Assembly (NCBI GenBank): GCA_019155205.2
Contig: JAHNZQ020003148.1
Coordinates: forward strand, 356,148-420,147
DNA: 64,000 bases
DNA from: Gracilaria vermiculophylla
Lineage: Eukaryota > Rhodophyta > Florideophyceae > Gracilariales > Gracilariaceae
Reading direction: 5' to 3'
Shown: in pieces, positions 9,333-20,180 of the stretch
Position numbering within the stretch: position 1 is the first letter of the stretch
How the letters are laid out: every line of letters starts with the position of its first letter
Program-made: the position numbers and the translations under genes
Notes under the pieces: model-generated
Told to the model about the DNA's origin: nothing
The model's input: only the letters and a program-made list of their open reading frames with translations
Database searches by the model: none

Positions 9333-11607
9333 TGTCTCCAATTATTCTTTTAGATAACGCTTTGGGAGGATAGGGACAGGGTTTGGCTCTCCCTCACAAC
9401 GAAGAAAAAGACCTATCTCAGATAGCTTCAAAAATAAGGCCTTTCAAAATCGTGGCTGGTGAAGCCGGACAATAGCAACCTGTAGGCTAGGATGAAATAT
9501 GCTCACACTGAATTGTTACTGTAGACCCCAAGTGTAGAATGTAGGTTGACGTCACTGGCTTTGTTCGGCTAAGATGGACCGCGAACGGCACCCAGATCTA
9601 CACCAAAAACCGTCGAAGGCAGTTTGTTATATGATGAAATAATTACCGCACCCGGTAGTTGAAAGAAAACAGCGGCTCAAAAGTTGACCCTTCGCCTGCT
9701 ACAGAGTCTTTCGAGTGGTTTCGCACATCTATCCAGCCTTCATCGTAGCAGTCGCCATGTCCTCTCGAGCATGGGAGTACGCATTTCTGCCGTTCTTAGC
9801 TTTGAGATTTTGAAAATGCCGTTCGGCATAGCTGGCGAGTTTATTTTGCAACCGATTTTCGGCGCTTGAATTATGAAATGCAAGAACCGTCGATTCTGAA
9901 CCATATTCGCAACGTCTTTGCACGCGACACCTGAATCACACTGCACAAGGTATCGGACCATCCCTCCATAGAGTGCTTCGCAAATACTGTCCATTGTCTT
10001 TAGAAATCCCATGTCCTTCACCTGCGGGCATTGTTCCACAGGTCGCACGACCTTGACGGCTCAAATCAAGAAAACGCAAGTGTGATTTATTTTCACAGTC
10101 CGCGATTCCCCAAGACAATGACGACCTTGTGACACCGTTTCCGAAATAGGATGCCCTTGTCTGTGACTAAATTATTACGACGGCGGATTCATTGCATCAG
10201 ATTTCGTGCTTCGGTTTCTTGGGGCCTTTCAAGTATATCCCTGGCGGCGCTTCTGAGCTAGTTACTTATTCAGAGGCATTCGAAGAAAACTCAGCTCGAT
10301 GTGTACGTGGTGAACCGGAATTTTTACAATAGAAAGATGACGAACACGGCTTCTGATCCCATCCAAAACGAAAGTTTAAGAATTTTGAAACCTTCGCCAA
10401 CCCATAGACTTTCAAGCTCTTCCTTAGCACAGAGTCTGAATGTTTATTTAGCGAATCCTGAGTCCTATACTTTGGAGCCTCGCCACGCAGTTAAGATTTG
10501 AAGAGCAAAGAGTACACTTGAGCTGTTCTTGATGTGGTAAAATGGGACCAAACCACTCTGAACATCTCGCGGTGTCTTGAAAACGATTTCTATCTTGGCT
10601 CACTTCTAAGTAAGTCTGAAAGCTCAAGTACGAACGTAACCCCGAGCACACTTCGTCGTTATCGTTACGCGAAATTCTATTTTAAAATTCATCTACAATA
10701 GTGGAATAAGAATCTTTTTAAAAAAAAATCACTCGGGTTTCATTGAGAATTCCAACTACGTTTTTGTACTTTTAAAAATCAATGAAGTAAGGATGTTCCA
10801 TTTCACACGGAAAGATAGACGCACCACGAACACTTTAGCACGTGGAAGTGAAAATCAAAACGGCTGAGGCTCATTCAGTACTCAATTCTATTCTCTGTCC
10901 CTCTGTCAATATCGGACAGACTGCTAGAAAATGATTGATGGAAAAAAAGGAAATCGAATCATTAAATGAGGGTTCTATGTATTGGCTGCTCTTCAGCAAG
11001 AAATACAAGGCTTAGAGGGAGCCAATTGACCAGAAATAACCCCACGTTCTGCCTCATCCTCCGCAGGGATTCATAAAAGTAATTGTGAGCTCCTCATTGT
11101 ACCCTACACATCTGTGTACTTCAAAGGAAGCAAAAGACTACGCCGTTCTTGGCAGCCGTTCTTTTCCTCAATTCGTCTCCGAGACTCCAAGTTGTGTTTT
11201 TTCTTTTAATACAACACGAAGAGATCCTATTCCAAATGGAGATCCCATTGCAAGAAACATGGTACGTGGGGTTCCTTCAAAAGCGTCAAGACTAGCGTCC
11301 ACGTAATAGGAGAGCCTATGCACTCGAGAAGCACGAATTTGAATTAGACGCAGAATCTGTCAGATTGATCACTCAATGATTTGTGCTACGAATTTTAGTT
11401 TTCGAAGAACAACGAGGTGTCAGCAAACTTCGACTGTCTCGAGTTGCAGTCAGAACATTGACGATTGAATCTTTTTGACTTTGCTCCCTCGCTTATGTTG
11501 CCTCTTTGAGAACAAATGCAATGCACAGAGTATAGACAAGCAACAAATTGTAGATACCCATATGACACGCGCTTTTCAGAACCAGAGTTCTTGGGTCTTG
11601 GCCACAG
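9333..11607. other. gene-poor stretch
   Basis: Over 2 kb of A+T-rich sequence. The longest frame that looks at all protein-like is on the minus strand at about 9740-10048 (around GFLKTMDSICEALYGGMVRY). It has no ATG at its upstream limit, no recognisable domain and no confirmed splice partners, so I do not call it. The part next to 9333 should hold the kelch promoter. Confidence 0.4.
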
Positions 11608-11615
11608 TATAAAAG
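11608..11615 (+). promoter_or_regulatory. TATA box (TATAAAAG)
   Basis: A consensus TATA element about 125 bases before the ATG at 11738. A start site about 30 bases downstream would leave a pyrimidine-rich leader of roughly 100 bases (11640-11737). Confidence 0.55.
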
Positions 11616-11737
11616 CGGGGTAGAAACTTGTGGCATGGGGTTTCCGAGCTGTCCGCCGCCTCCTGCTCAAGCAATTCCTTGCATCTCTACATCCAAACCC
11701 TTTGCTTTCTTTCAATCTCTCAAACACACTCTCAACC

Positions 11738-12124
11738 ATGTTCCGCCGCATTTTTTCGTGCTTCGTAGCTGACGAGGAGATCATGCTCGGGCCGGAGCAT
11801 ACTCTGAAGCACCCGGATGATTACATCGAACAAGATGTTTATGGGCGGGGCAAATGCTCCGTCATGGATCGGAAAGTGTTGAAAAAGATGGATGACGATA
11901 TCCAAAAGATATTGTCGGGAAAAAAGAAGGGCGCGGATCCGTACATTCGACCTGAGGTTCCGAACCCGCGTGAAACAAATTCGACGTATCACGAGGGGTT
12001 GAGGTGTCCCTTTGATATTTTCAAAGGAGTCGATAAGTTTGTCGAGCAGGTCCATACGGTGGCCGCAATCATATGGACCCGCGATTTTCGGAATGCTTTT
12101 GCACGGGATCCTCGTAGAAGATAG
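11738..12124 (+). CDS. small orphan protein, 128 residues
   Basis: Not recognised. ATG at 11738 in a good context (CAACCATG), preceded by a TATA box and a C/T-rich leader; the frame extends upstream only through a GTG. The protein begins MFRRIFSCF, a basic-hydrophobic start with a Cys that could be palmitoylated. It continues with a highly charged middle (KVLKKMDDDIQKILSGKKKG) and a C-terminal part with CPFDIFKGVDKFVEQVHTVA, and ends in DPRRR. No signal peptide or convincing transmembrane helix. Single exon. The promoter elements and an even spread of charged residues argue for a real gene; function unknown. Confidence 0.5.
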   Translation: MFRRIFSCFVADEEIMLGPEHTLKHPDDYIEQDVYGRGKCSVMDRKVLKKMDDDIQKILSGKKKGADPYIRPEVPNPRETNSTYHEGLRCPFDIFKGVDKFVEQVHTVAAIIWTRDFRNAFARDPRRR

Positions 12125-14440
12125 ACATAGTAAAATAGAACTTCTCTTTGATTGAAAATTGCCTATTGCACTTGCACATCTCGGTTAGAATTTAGACGGG
12201 GAAAAAGTGAACAGAGTCTCATCACAATTTAAGGGCTCTCTTTTAAGCTCGATTGAAGGGCGAAAATGCGAGAAAGGAAGTTCAAGGTAGATGTCGCGCT
12301 TCGAATTAGAATCGAAGCAAATTACTAGCAAAGTACTATCACGGTTCCCAGTGTGCTGATGGCTGTAAAAGAATGTTGTTTGCCTGTGTATAGTGAGTTA
12401 TTGACGAAAATTCCTACAATTAGCAACGTGCATTGAAAGCTGTTGTATTTCTACAGCTATTCAAAGATATGGAATTATCGAGTCTGCAATGGAGCTGGAA
12501 CGCAAAAGCTCTTCATATGTGCTTAATTCTAGTGTTTTAAGTTACAATACAGAGCTATACCTTGAAAAGTTTCCTGCAATATATTACAGTGTCGAAGAAC
12601 TGCCACGAAAGACGCATAGATTTGGTCGGTTTCCTTGGAGAAGAATGGGTTTGAAAGATATACTCATGCTTTACCTATGCGTTGTCTCCTACTTGAGGCA
12701 TGCATCCCCATGTTCGTGACAATCGTCTTTAAATAACAGGTATCTATAGACAAACTATCTTTCTCTACTGCTTCTACCTTTTTGTGTTCTATCTGGTAAG
12801 CTTCAACGCACAACAAAAAGGTACAAGCAGTAGAAAGATAATTTGTCCATAAATACCAGCTGGGAATTTCTCGTTTCTCTCCGATAAGCGCTTTGAAGCC
12901 TTGTACCTCAGTGTACACTACTGTGTCAAGCAGTTTGGAATGTCTTGCTTTCGTGATTAAAAACCGTACATCTCTTAGAATAGAAGTGTTAAGTTTCCAA
13001 CCAGTCCAATTTACATTCTTGTTTGAGATTCATCAGGAAAGTTCAATCCATTTGTTGGCACAAAAGGGGCACTTAACAACTGGGGAAAACGTTTGCATAA
13101 TGCAATTGTTTTCCTCCACTTCTTCTTTCTTTTGTTGTGGAGATCAATTTCTAAATTCGAAACTGAACGAAGCCTTACTTATAAAGTCTTCTCCCTTTAT
13201 GAAGACCAAGATTCTCTACTCCACCTCTTTGTACTGTCAATTTTAGTAAATGTGTCGCGCTCAGATTGATAATCATTCCATGAATGCGACGAAGAATAAT
13301 ACACAAGGAACAAAGGGAGAGCAATACTTTAATTGATGGATAGCTGTCTTCGCAATCTCTAACAATCGTCACTTTTTCTCTCCAGAGCTTTCAGCCGTTC
13401 CCTTTTTGTCTTTGACAATATCATGGGAAGCAATTAACAGAATAAATGAATCGAGGAAAGTTTGCAGCTCTCTCTTGCAGCATAACCACGGTAAGAAAAG
13501 CAAAAACCGAAGTATTTCACATATAATAATGAACTGTTTTGATGTGTTTTGATACGGAACCCAAATTCCTTTTTGTTACTGAAATAGGTTAAGAAGTATT
13601 ACTCTTCCCACAGCGAAGACGAAATCCGTTTCTTTGCGCTTATTATGTGTTTTCTGACTTACTTTGAGTTGTTCTGTAGTGGATGATGGAAAGATTGTGT
13701 CAACTAGTGTCTGAAGAACAGCCTTGCAATTCCTGAAGTACACAGTCAACGAATGAGTCGAAGAGAATATCAATTTAAGTGGCTTCACCATCGAAGATGA
13801 GAACAGCAATCTAATCACATTTAATTCAATTTGTAGACATACTAGCAGAACAAACGTGTTTTGAAAACATAAAAACGGAGAACGGGTAATAAATCATGTG
13901 AATGTCACGAACTCCTTCACCATAATAGATTTACCGGGAAACCCTGTGCATGATGGATGACACGGAGATGCTGAACCATATCCCTTGCATTTCCATTTGA
14001 TTTTGGCTGAACATATGCGCCTGCGTATGTGCACCGGTATATGAATATTTTTGGCTGGAGTTGATTCTTACAGTTCGGAAAAACACGCGAAAGAAGTTCA
14101 TTTTTACCGGTCTGATCGGAGCGGACTACCAAAGATAGATGATTGATCAAAAAGGCGAGTGACTATCCCCTGTTCGCCGCGGGTAGGCTCGCCACCCGCT
14201 TACCGTCGAAGCGTGGGTTTTATAACGTTCTTAAAAGATGTAAAACCATAAACGGGCCGACCGTCAGGTTTGTGGCTCTTCATTTCTATCACTAAGGTGC
14301 ACGTTCTAGTTAAGGTCATATTCTACAATAATAGAGACAAAAGCGCGAACCACGACTGATGAGTGTGACTCAATCATATCATTGCTTGAGAATGATCTCG
14401 TAGTATTAAAATAAGGCGTGAGGTTCTTCAGCATCAATTC
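12125..14440. other. gene-poor stretch
   Basis: 2.3 kb of A+T-rich sequence with only short, low-complexity frames (for example 12489-12719 and 12893-13246), none with a domain or signal. No RNA gene recognised. Confidence 0.45.
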
Positions 14441-15750
14441 TTAATCGCCAAAGATAATGTGAATATTAAAAACATCGGCGGAACGTACGATGAAAATGTT
14501 CTTTGAAGGGAAAACACGTGACTGCACACGAATCGTTCAAGAAAAACAATGTTGATATGTTGAGACACTTACAGAAGCCATAATCCACAGAAAAGAAACC
14601 AAGGCTGCTGCTAGTAGACGGCGATACGCGACCAGAAGATCGGCATTCGTCACATCCATACACGCGGTGACATTTGCAAATTCAGTCTCGTGCTTTTTGC
14701 ACCTGACAAATGCGTCAATTGTGAGCAAAGACTCTTCTTGACATGCTGCACATATAGGTTGCACGTTGACGTCGTCCGTCGTTATTCGACAAAAATCAAC
14801 GCAAAAGTGTCCGGGGCAGAACAGCATCTTCGTTTGGTTCGCCCCTTCTTTGCATTGCCCGAGTTCAAATGCTGAGCACTTTAGCCTTTCCTCCGTCGTA
14901 CAGAGATGCAACGGATTGCTTCGAACCAGTTCTTGCCAAAGCTCATTGCTGTAGATGCCTCCTTTTGATGTGCGAGACCAAATCCACACTATAAGCACGA
15001 ACAGAACAAAAAGAATAATTGCCAACAGAAAAAGTCCGCTGTGATAAACCACATCCAGCCTTTTCGCCGTGCGAGAGTTCGTCCGTAAGCGAATCGTGAA
15101 CAAAATGGTTCCGAGAGCTCCGGATATCACAAGCAAAATTCCGACCGTAACGAAGGAAACAGCGAACAAAAATGACCCCGAAATCACTAACTTCTCTATC
15201 GATCCGAACCCAACAGAACCTCCGGCACCCGCCGACAGTTCGAAAGCGCCAATTGCTACTCCGGCTATTCCAGCCAGCTGATGCCGACGGAACATAAAAC
15301 ACACGCTGGTCAGTCGTTGTTGAAGCGGTGAGGAACAAGGAACAAACGTACAATCTTCACAATGCTCATGATTATCAGAGAGGGGTACAGCGGTATGTAC
15401 CCATTGCAACACAACTCGGTTTCCCCGTCGAGATCTCCTAGCTCCAGGTCCGCGGATTCCGAGGCTTCCGAGCTGTCGTTTCCCCTCAGGATAAGCGCTT
15501 TCATCGACTTTCTTGACTTCTTTGTTATCGGGGATGGAGAACTGACATGCATGGGGCTTTGGATGGGTACGTCATTGTCGGGGGATTCTTGAAGCCTCTT
15601 GGCTTTTCTTTCCTCCACCTTGGCTTTGAAGTCTTCTCGAAGCGAGAGAATAGCCGGATCATAGATGGTTGAGCCTGTCGGAACGTCTACACTGAGCCCT
15701 TTGGAGAGCTGCGGCTCGAATTTCATGTCTTTCTCTTCTTCGCGGTTCAT
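14441..15750 (-). CDS. tetraspanin-like four-helix membrane protein
   Basis: Three exons: 15750-15352 (ATG at 15750), 15277-14573 and 14521-14441, with introns of 74 and 51 nt. Intron 1 has donor GTACGT, branch-like CTGAC and acceptor ATCAG; intron 2 has donor GTAAGT and acceptor TGCAG. All junctions are phase 0 and give 394 residues. The first 125 residues are polar and probably cytosolic. Helix 1 spans the splice (LIIMSIVKI/LAGIAGVAIGAFEL), helix 2 is FLFAVSFVTVGILLVISG and helix 3 is GLFLLAIILFVLFVLIVWIW. A loop of about 120 residues with many Cys (including CAACQEE) leads to helix 4 (RRLLAAALVSFLWIMA). The short-loop, large-Cys-loop layout is that of tetraspanins, but a clear CCG motif is missing, so membership is probable rather than certain. 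Confidence 0.7.
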
Positions 15751-16480
15751 TGCGACTCTCGGGGAGTTTAGGAGATGTTTGTATCACAAACACCACCACG
15801 TTACGGAGAAAACTTGCTCCGGTTAGGCAGTGCCAGCCTCATGTAGAAGGGGTGGGCACTTTCACGACGTGAACTCAACTCCCTCAATTTGTGCAAAAAC
15901 CTGAGGCTTACAAGTTTTGCAGTGATCCTCAAGTTCCGGGCGCGCAAGCCAAGGTTGCTGACATTTTCGAGTCATGTTTATGAATGGCAGCCCCGACAGA
16001 AAATTATGATTGAGCCAAGATTTAGAAAGTGCGCTGCCAAGGAAACGACGTGTGTTCCGCCAGTATCTCATTGCACCGGCTATTGTTGAAGAGACAGGGC
16101 GGCACATCTCACAAATTTTCCTTTACGCGAGGAAAACCCAGGGCAGTGAAAGCGGTGGTAGGCAGCGCGGAAATGGCGCTTTGGGATCTACAAAGAGAAA
16201 GAGATGACTAATTGGAGCGGCAACCCGAGTATGGCTTTTCTACATATCGCCAAGAGAACCAGCAGTCACGGGACATCAACATGGTCCATGGGATTTCAAA
16301 AGAAAAGGCACAGCGCACAAGATGTGTATGCGCAAGAACCAGATAGTGAATGGCAAACAGCCAATCCCCCCTTCATGCGCAAGCCCAAAAGTTGTTACTA
16401 GTTGTCGTCTGGACTCAAATGCTGAGACCGTGAAAAAAAGAGTCGGTGAGCGGAGCGCGAGCATAAAGAAGAAAGTTGCG
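15751..16480. other. intergenic with one doubtful 81-codon frame
   Basis: A minus-strand ATG frame at 15862-16107 carries three Cys near its end (CQQPWLARPELEDHCKTC) and could be a small Cys-motif protein, but nothing else supports it. The rest shows no feature. Confidence 0.3.
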
Positions 16481-17920
16481 CTACGCGACGGAGCGTTTCA
16501 TAGTGTGGGGCGCTGGAGATGAGCCCCGCCGCCGCTCCAAAACAAACGGGCGAGAAGGGCGACAAGAGTTGGCATACGCGTTTGGAACACCGTCAGTCGA
16601 AATGGACGACTGAGGTACGACAACGATTTCGGCGGCTATTCGAAGCTCAGCAGCCGACGACGTGAGGCGCGAGGCAGATCGAGACGGGCCCATCTTTCTC
16701 TCCTCAATGATGAGAGCGTCATTCGGCTTGGACTTGCGTTGTCTGCCGGGGCGATGCGCATGCATTATGCGGATATCGTCGAGGGTAGATTCGGCGATAG
16801 TCATGCACGACGTGCTGTCGAGGTCATCATCGTTGATGAGCAGCTCGTCGGGGCGAAGAATGCTGCGACTTGCAATGAAGGCGTTTGTGGTGCGACGCAG
16901 GTTGTCCTCGTTCTGGCGGCGATAGATGGCTTCGTTGCGGCGCACAAGCGCGCGCGTTCGACGCGCTTTGACGACGCGGTACGCAAGGTACGGCGGACCG
17001 CCCAGCAACATGGCGCCAAAAATGAGCGGTGAGCCGACGACGCCGGCGACGGCCAGGCCTGAGTACGCGGCGGCCGTCATGACCCTGTCGCAGATGCAGG
17101 CGCGGCCCGGGAGCGGGCAGCCGTTGTTGAGGTAGCCCTTGCAGCGCCAGCAAAAGTACGAGGAGCAGCGCGTGCACGTCATGTGGCTGCAGCCGTGGTT
17201 CCTCTGAATGCGGGCGGCGCAAGCAGGGCAGGACTTAGTGTGCAGCATGGCCCACACGCCGAACATTGCATTGTGCGCCTTGTTGGTCTTCCGCGAGGTG
17301 CAGGCGTGCACAGGGGTGGAGAAGGACAGCTGGCGCTCGCACTTGAAGCAGGTCTTGGACGAGCAGCGCGGGCAGGTGATGATGTGGTTGTGGTCGCGGT
17401 GACCTAGCGATTGGTATTCACCGAGATACTCCCAACACATGTCCGCGGCGCACCATCTGGCATCGGGGCACGTGCTGTTGTGGTCGCGCGAGCGAAAGTA
17501 GAGCATCTTGCGGTAGGTGCGGTGCGAGACGACGGCGAGGACGTCGGCGTCGGTGGCGTACACGGCGCAGCCGCCGTACATGCAGTGCAGGCGCGCATGA
17601 TTTCCCGAATAGATTGAGGCGGTCCAATGCTTGTCTACACATGAGGCGCAGTAGCGGTGGGAGCAGCCGGAGCAGCCGCGCAGCGAAGAGGAGGCGACGT
17701 GCTCGCAGCAGACGTCGCAGAGGACGAGGGCGGAGAGGGCGGGGTCAGAGGGGGCGTGGGCGGACTGCGGATGCAGAGAGAAGGGGGAGGCGTGCGTGGT
17801 GGGGGGGCCGCGCACCTCGGCGACAGGGACATGGGCGGCGATGGACGGGCGCGACAGGGGGGGGGCGGGGTGGTCCAGGGCGCCGTTACAGGCGAGGGGG
17901 AGCGCGGCGGAAGACGACAT
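16481..17920 (-). CDS. RBR-type E3 ubiquitin ligase with membrane helix (RNF19-like)
   Basis: RING-between-RING ligases take ubiquitin onto a RING2 cysteine before passing it to substrate. Start chosen at the ATG at 17920 (479 residues). The frame continues upstream to 18160 but only through GTG and a Pro-rich translation of G-runs. RING1 is about residues 68-118 (CDVCCEHV...CSGCSHRYCASC), the IBR about 151-207 (CPRCSSKTCFKC) and RING2 about 231-260 (CPACAARIQRNHGCSHMTC). Cys244, in GCSHM, aligns with the catalytic Cys of Parkin and RNF19. One long hydrophobic segment follows (about 284-318, AAYSGLAVAGVVGSPLIFGA). RNF19 proteins are ER-associated, hence a likely ER role. Codons are markedly G+C-rich at third positions. 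The gene diverges from the TPR-J gene. Confidence 0.9.
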   Translation of the reverse strand: MSSSAALPLACNGALDHPAPPLSRPSIAAHVPVAEVRGPPTTHASPFSLHPQSAHAPSDPALSALVLCDVCCEHVASSSLRGCSGCSHRYCASCVDKHWTASIYSGNHARLHCMYGGCAVYATDADVLAVVSHRTYRKMLYFRSRDHNSTCPDARWCAADMCWEYLGEYQSLGHRDHNHIITCPRCSSKTCFKCERQLSFSTPVHACTSRKTNKAHNAMFGVWAMLHTKSCPACAARIQRNHGCSHMTCTRCSSYFCWRCKGYLNNGCPLPGRACICDRVMTAAAYSGLAVAGVVGSPLIFGAMLLGGPPYLAYRVVKARRTRALVRRNEAIYRRQNEDNLRRTTNAFIASRSILRPDELLINDDDLDSTSCMTIAESTLDDIRIMHAHRPGRQRKSKPNDALIIEERKMGPSRSASRLTSSAAELRIAAEIVVVPQSSISTDGVPNAYANSCRPSRPFVLERRRGSSPAPHTMKRSVA

Positions 17921-18030
17921 GCGTAGGGGCGGGAGGGCGGCGACTGTTGGGAGGGGGCGGCGCGGCGCGACGGGCGATGGCGGGGGGAGGGGGGGTTGGG
18001 GCGACGGGGCGACGGGGCGATGGCGGGGGA

Positions 18031-18081
18031 GGGGGGGGGGGGGTGTGGGGCGCGGGGAGGAGGGGGGGGGGGGGGGGGGGG
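18031..18081 (+). repeat. poly-G tracts (G-quadruplex candidate)
   Basis: Two long G-runs (13 and 20 bases) separated by a G-rich spacer, with further G4-5 runs on both sides. Lies in the presumed 5' region of the RBR gene, where the transcript would carry C-runs. Confidence 0.8.
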
Positions 18082-18442
18082 TGGGGGCGTGCGGAGATGA
18101 AGTAGATACAGTAACAGCACGAGACGCGACGCTTGTCGGGGCGCGGTGGCCCGCGGACACGCGCCGCGTGGAACGGCGCGTGGAAGTGAAGTGGCACGGC
18201 GCGGGAGGGCGCGCGCCAACCGGCGCGGCGCACTTGGCGCGCGCCGTGCGGGCGGCGGCGCGCGCGGCGCCGCGCCGTGCCGCTGTAATTGCGCCGCGCT
18301 TGGTGCCGTTGTGCAGCAGGCTGCGCCGGCAGCGCGCGCCGCCGCCGCGCCGCGGCTACCGCCGCGGGGCGCGGGGTAGCCGCCGCGCTTGCTGCGCGCG
18401 GCGCGGCCCGCGCTCCCGCGCGCCAGCCGCGCAGCACGGCGC

Positions 18443-18506
18443 GCCAGCGAGCCAGCGAGCCAGCGAGCCAGCGCGCCAGCGCGCCAGCGCGCCAGCGCGC
18501 CAGCGA
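18443..18506 (+). repeat. octamer tandem repeat (GCCAGCGA/C) x 8
   Basis: Eight exact-length copies of GCCAGCGN: units 1-3 and 8 end in A, units 4-7 in C. Located between the divergent RBR and TPR-J genes. The 8-bp period is not a codon multiple, consistent with non-coding DNA. Confidence 0.9.
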
Positions 18507-18811
18507 AATTCGGCGCGCGAATTGCCTGTTGCGCGCCGCCGCGGGGCCCGCAGCAGTGCAAGCGGCGCAGTGCAGCGGCGGGCAGCCAGGCCGCGCGCTG
18601 TGCCGCCTCTCCTTCCGTCCGTTGGCCATTTCACCGCGCCGACGCGCACGCGCGCGCGCGCCACCGCCTCGCCCATCTCTCCCCCGCAACGCCGACGGCT
18701 TGTGGCGCCGCTCCGCCGCGCGCGCTCCGCTCTCCCGCGCCTCCGCCGCGCGCCCCCCCCCCCCTCACCCCCCGGCGCCCTTCTCCCGGCGCCGAGCCCC
18801 TCGCGCCTGCC

Positions 18812-20180
18812 ATGGCCGAGTTCAAGGACCGTGGCAACGAGCAGTATCAGGCGGGCAATTATGACAGCGCCGTTGAGCTTTACACGGCGGGCATCGAGCA
18901 GGAGCCCACCAACGCCGCGCTTTTCTCCAACCGCTCCGCCGCCTTCCTCAAGCTGCAAGACTACGCAAAGGCCAGGCTCGACGCCGAAATGTGCATTCAA
19001 CTTGACCCCAAGTGGTCAAAGGTCAGTTCCATCCATCTTCCTCGCTACTACGCTGTCAGCGGGTCCGCTTGCGCCTCGCGAACCCCTCCGCTGTGCATTG
19101 CGCGCTTCCGCCAGTCACCACCCCCGCTCCACCTGCACCCCGACCATCTCGTCTTCCGCGTTACCGCGTGCGCCGCTCAACTCGCGTCCCAACCACCACG
19201 CTGCCTTTGACCGCTCAATGCTCGCGCACGCACCATAAGCACGTTTTGCTGACATACAATCGTCTCATTGTCTGCTGCTGCTCATTCCGCGTCTCATTTG
19301 CCACACATGCCTCCATCATATGCAGGGTTGGTGGAGAAAAGGCACTGCTTTGCTTGAAGACCAGGACTACGTTGGCGCACGTCAAACTTTCAACGAAGGC
19401 CTTCAGCACTGCCCCGGCGACGAAAACCTCATTGCCGGCATTGAGAAGGCCAAAAAGTATATAGCGACCGTCGAGTCCATTCAAGGTCCCGGCGAACGAG
19501 AAAAGGACTTCAACCCCGATGACCCCTCGAAGCGAAGCACCGAAACAACAACGGAGGGCACCACCCCCAAGAGCAGCGAGAAAGCTTCCAACGACAGCGA
19601 AGTGTGGCCTAGCACCGCCGAAGAAGAAATTCAACGCATAAAAGGCGCCCCTAACCACTACGCAGTATTGCATGTATCTACGGAAGCGAACCATGCGAAA
19701 ATGAAGAAGAACTATTACACCTTGGCTCGCATGCTGCATCCTGACAAGTGCCAGCTTCCCGGAGCTGAAGATGCCATGACTTCCGTCTCACAGGCTTACG
19801 ACACGCTTACCAATGTGGTCAAAAAGACATTGTACGACCAATTTTTGTCGCAAACCGGTGATGATGCAGAACACCCGAACCAAACGTATCAGGAGTGGGA
19901 AAGTCGGCAGCAACCTGTCGAGCTGCCGAAATGGCTCAACTTCTTGCTGAGCATCAAGGGCTGTGCATGGATCTTGCCAATCGTCGTGTTCATTATATTC
20001 ATTCCACTCTTTCTTGTTTTGCTCGTCATATTCGTTGTGATCTATATCATTTGTCTTCCATTCAGATTGGTAATGCAATTATGCTTCCCTGAAAAGTACG
20101 CGCAAATGAGAGAAGAACATGAGCGAGAAATCGCAAAAATGGAAGAAGAAGCTCAGGATAGAATGTTTGCACATGTTTAG
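18812..20180 (+). CDS. TPR - J-domain - membrane protein (Hsp70 co-chaperone)
   Basis: Exon 1 18812-19021 (Kozak-like GCCATGG), intron 19022-19325 (304 nt, donor GTCAGT, acceptor ATGCAG), exon 2 19326-20180; 354 residues. Residues 1-110 are TPR repeats of the co-chaperone type (FKDRGNEQYQAGNYDSAVELY, then FSNRSAAFLKL, and GWWRKGTALLEDQDYVGAR made across the splice). A polar linker leads to a J domain (about 181-243) with the Hsp70-activating HPD at about 208-210. A strongly hydrophobic segment (about 282-316, WILPIVVFIIFIPLFLVLL) and a short charged tail follow. With no signal peptide, TPR and J domains should face the cytosol, recruiting Hsp70/Hsp90 to a membrane. TPR-J proteins are usually soluble or lumenal, so the C-terminal anchor is unusual. 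Confidence 0.9.

Larger units (their letters stand above)
17921..18811. promoter_or_regulatory. G+C-rich bidirectional promoter region (RBR / TPR-J)
   Basis: The 890 bases between two divergent ATGs are extremely G+C- and CpG-rich. They contain G-runs (13 G at 18031-18043, 20 G at 18062-18081), an octamer array and, near the TPR-J start, C-runs before CCATGG. Open frames here exist on all strands because stop codons are scarce; none is credible. Confidence 0.6.

Noticed and set aside
17921..18160. Upstream extension of the RBR protein
   Set aside because: No ATG, only a GTG start, and the added residues are translated G-runs (poly-Pro).
17635..18561. Long Pro/Arg/Ala-rich frames on both strands in the RBR/TPR-J promoter region
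   Set aside because: All frames are open together because the DNA is so G+C-rich; the translations are low-complexity and lack domains.
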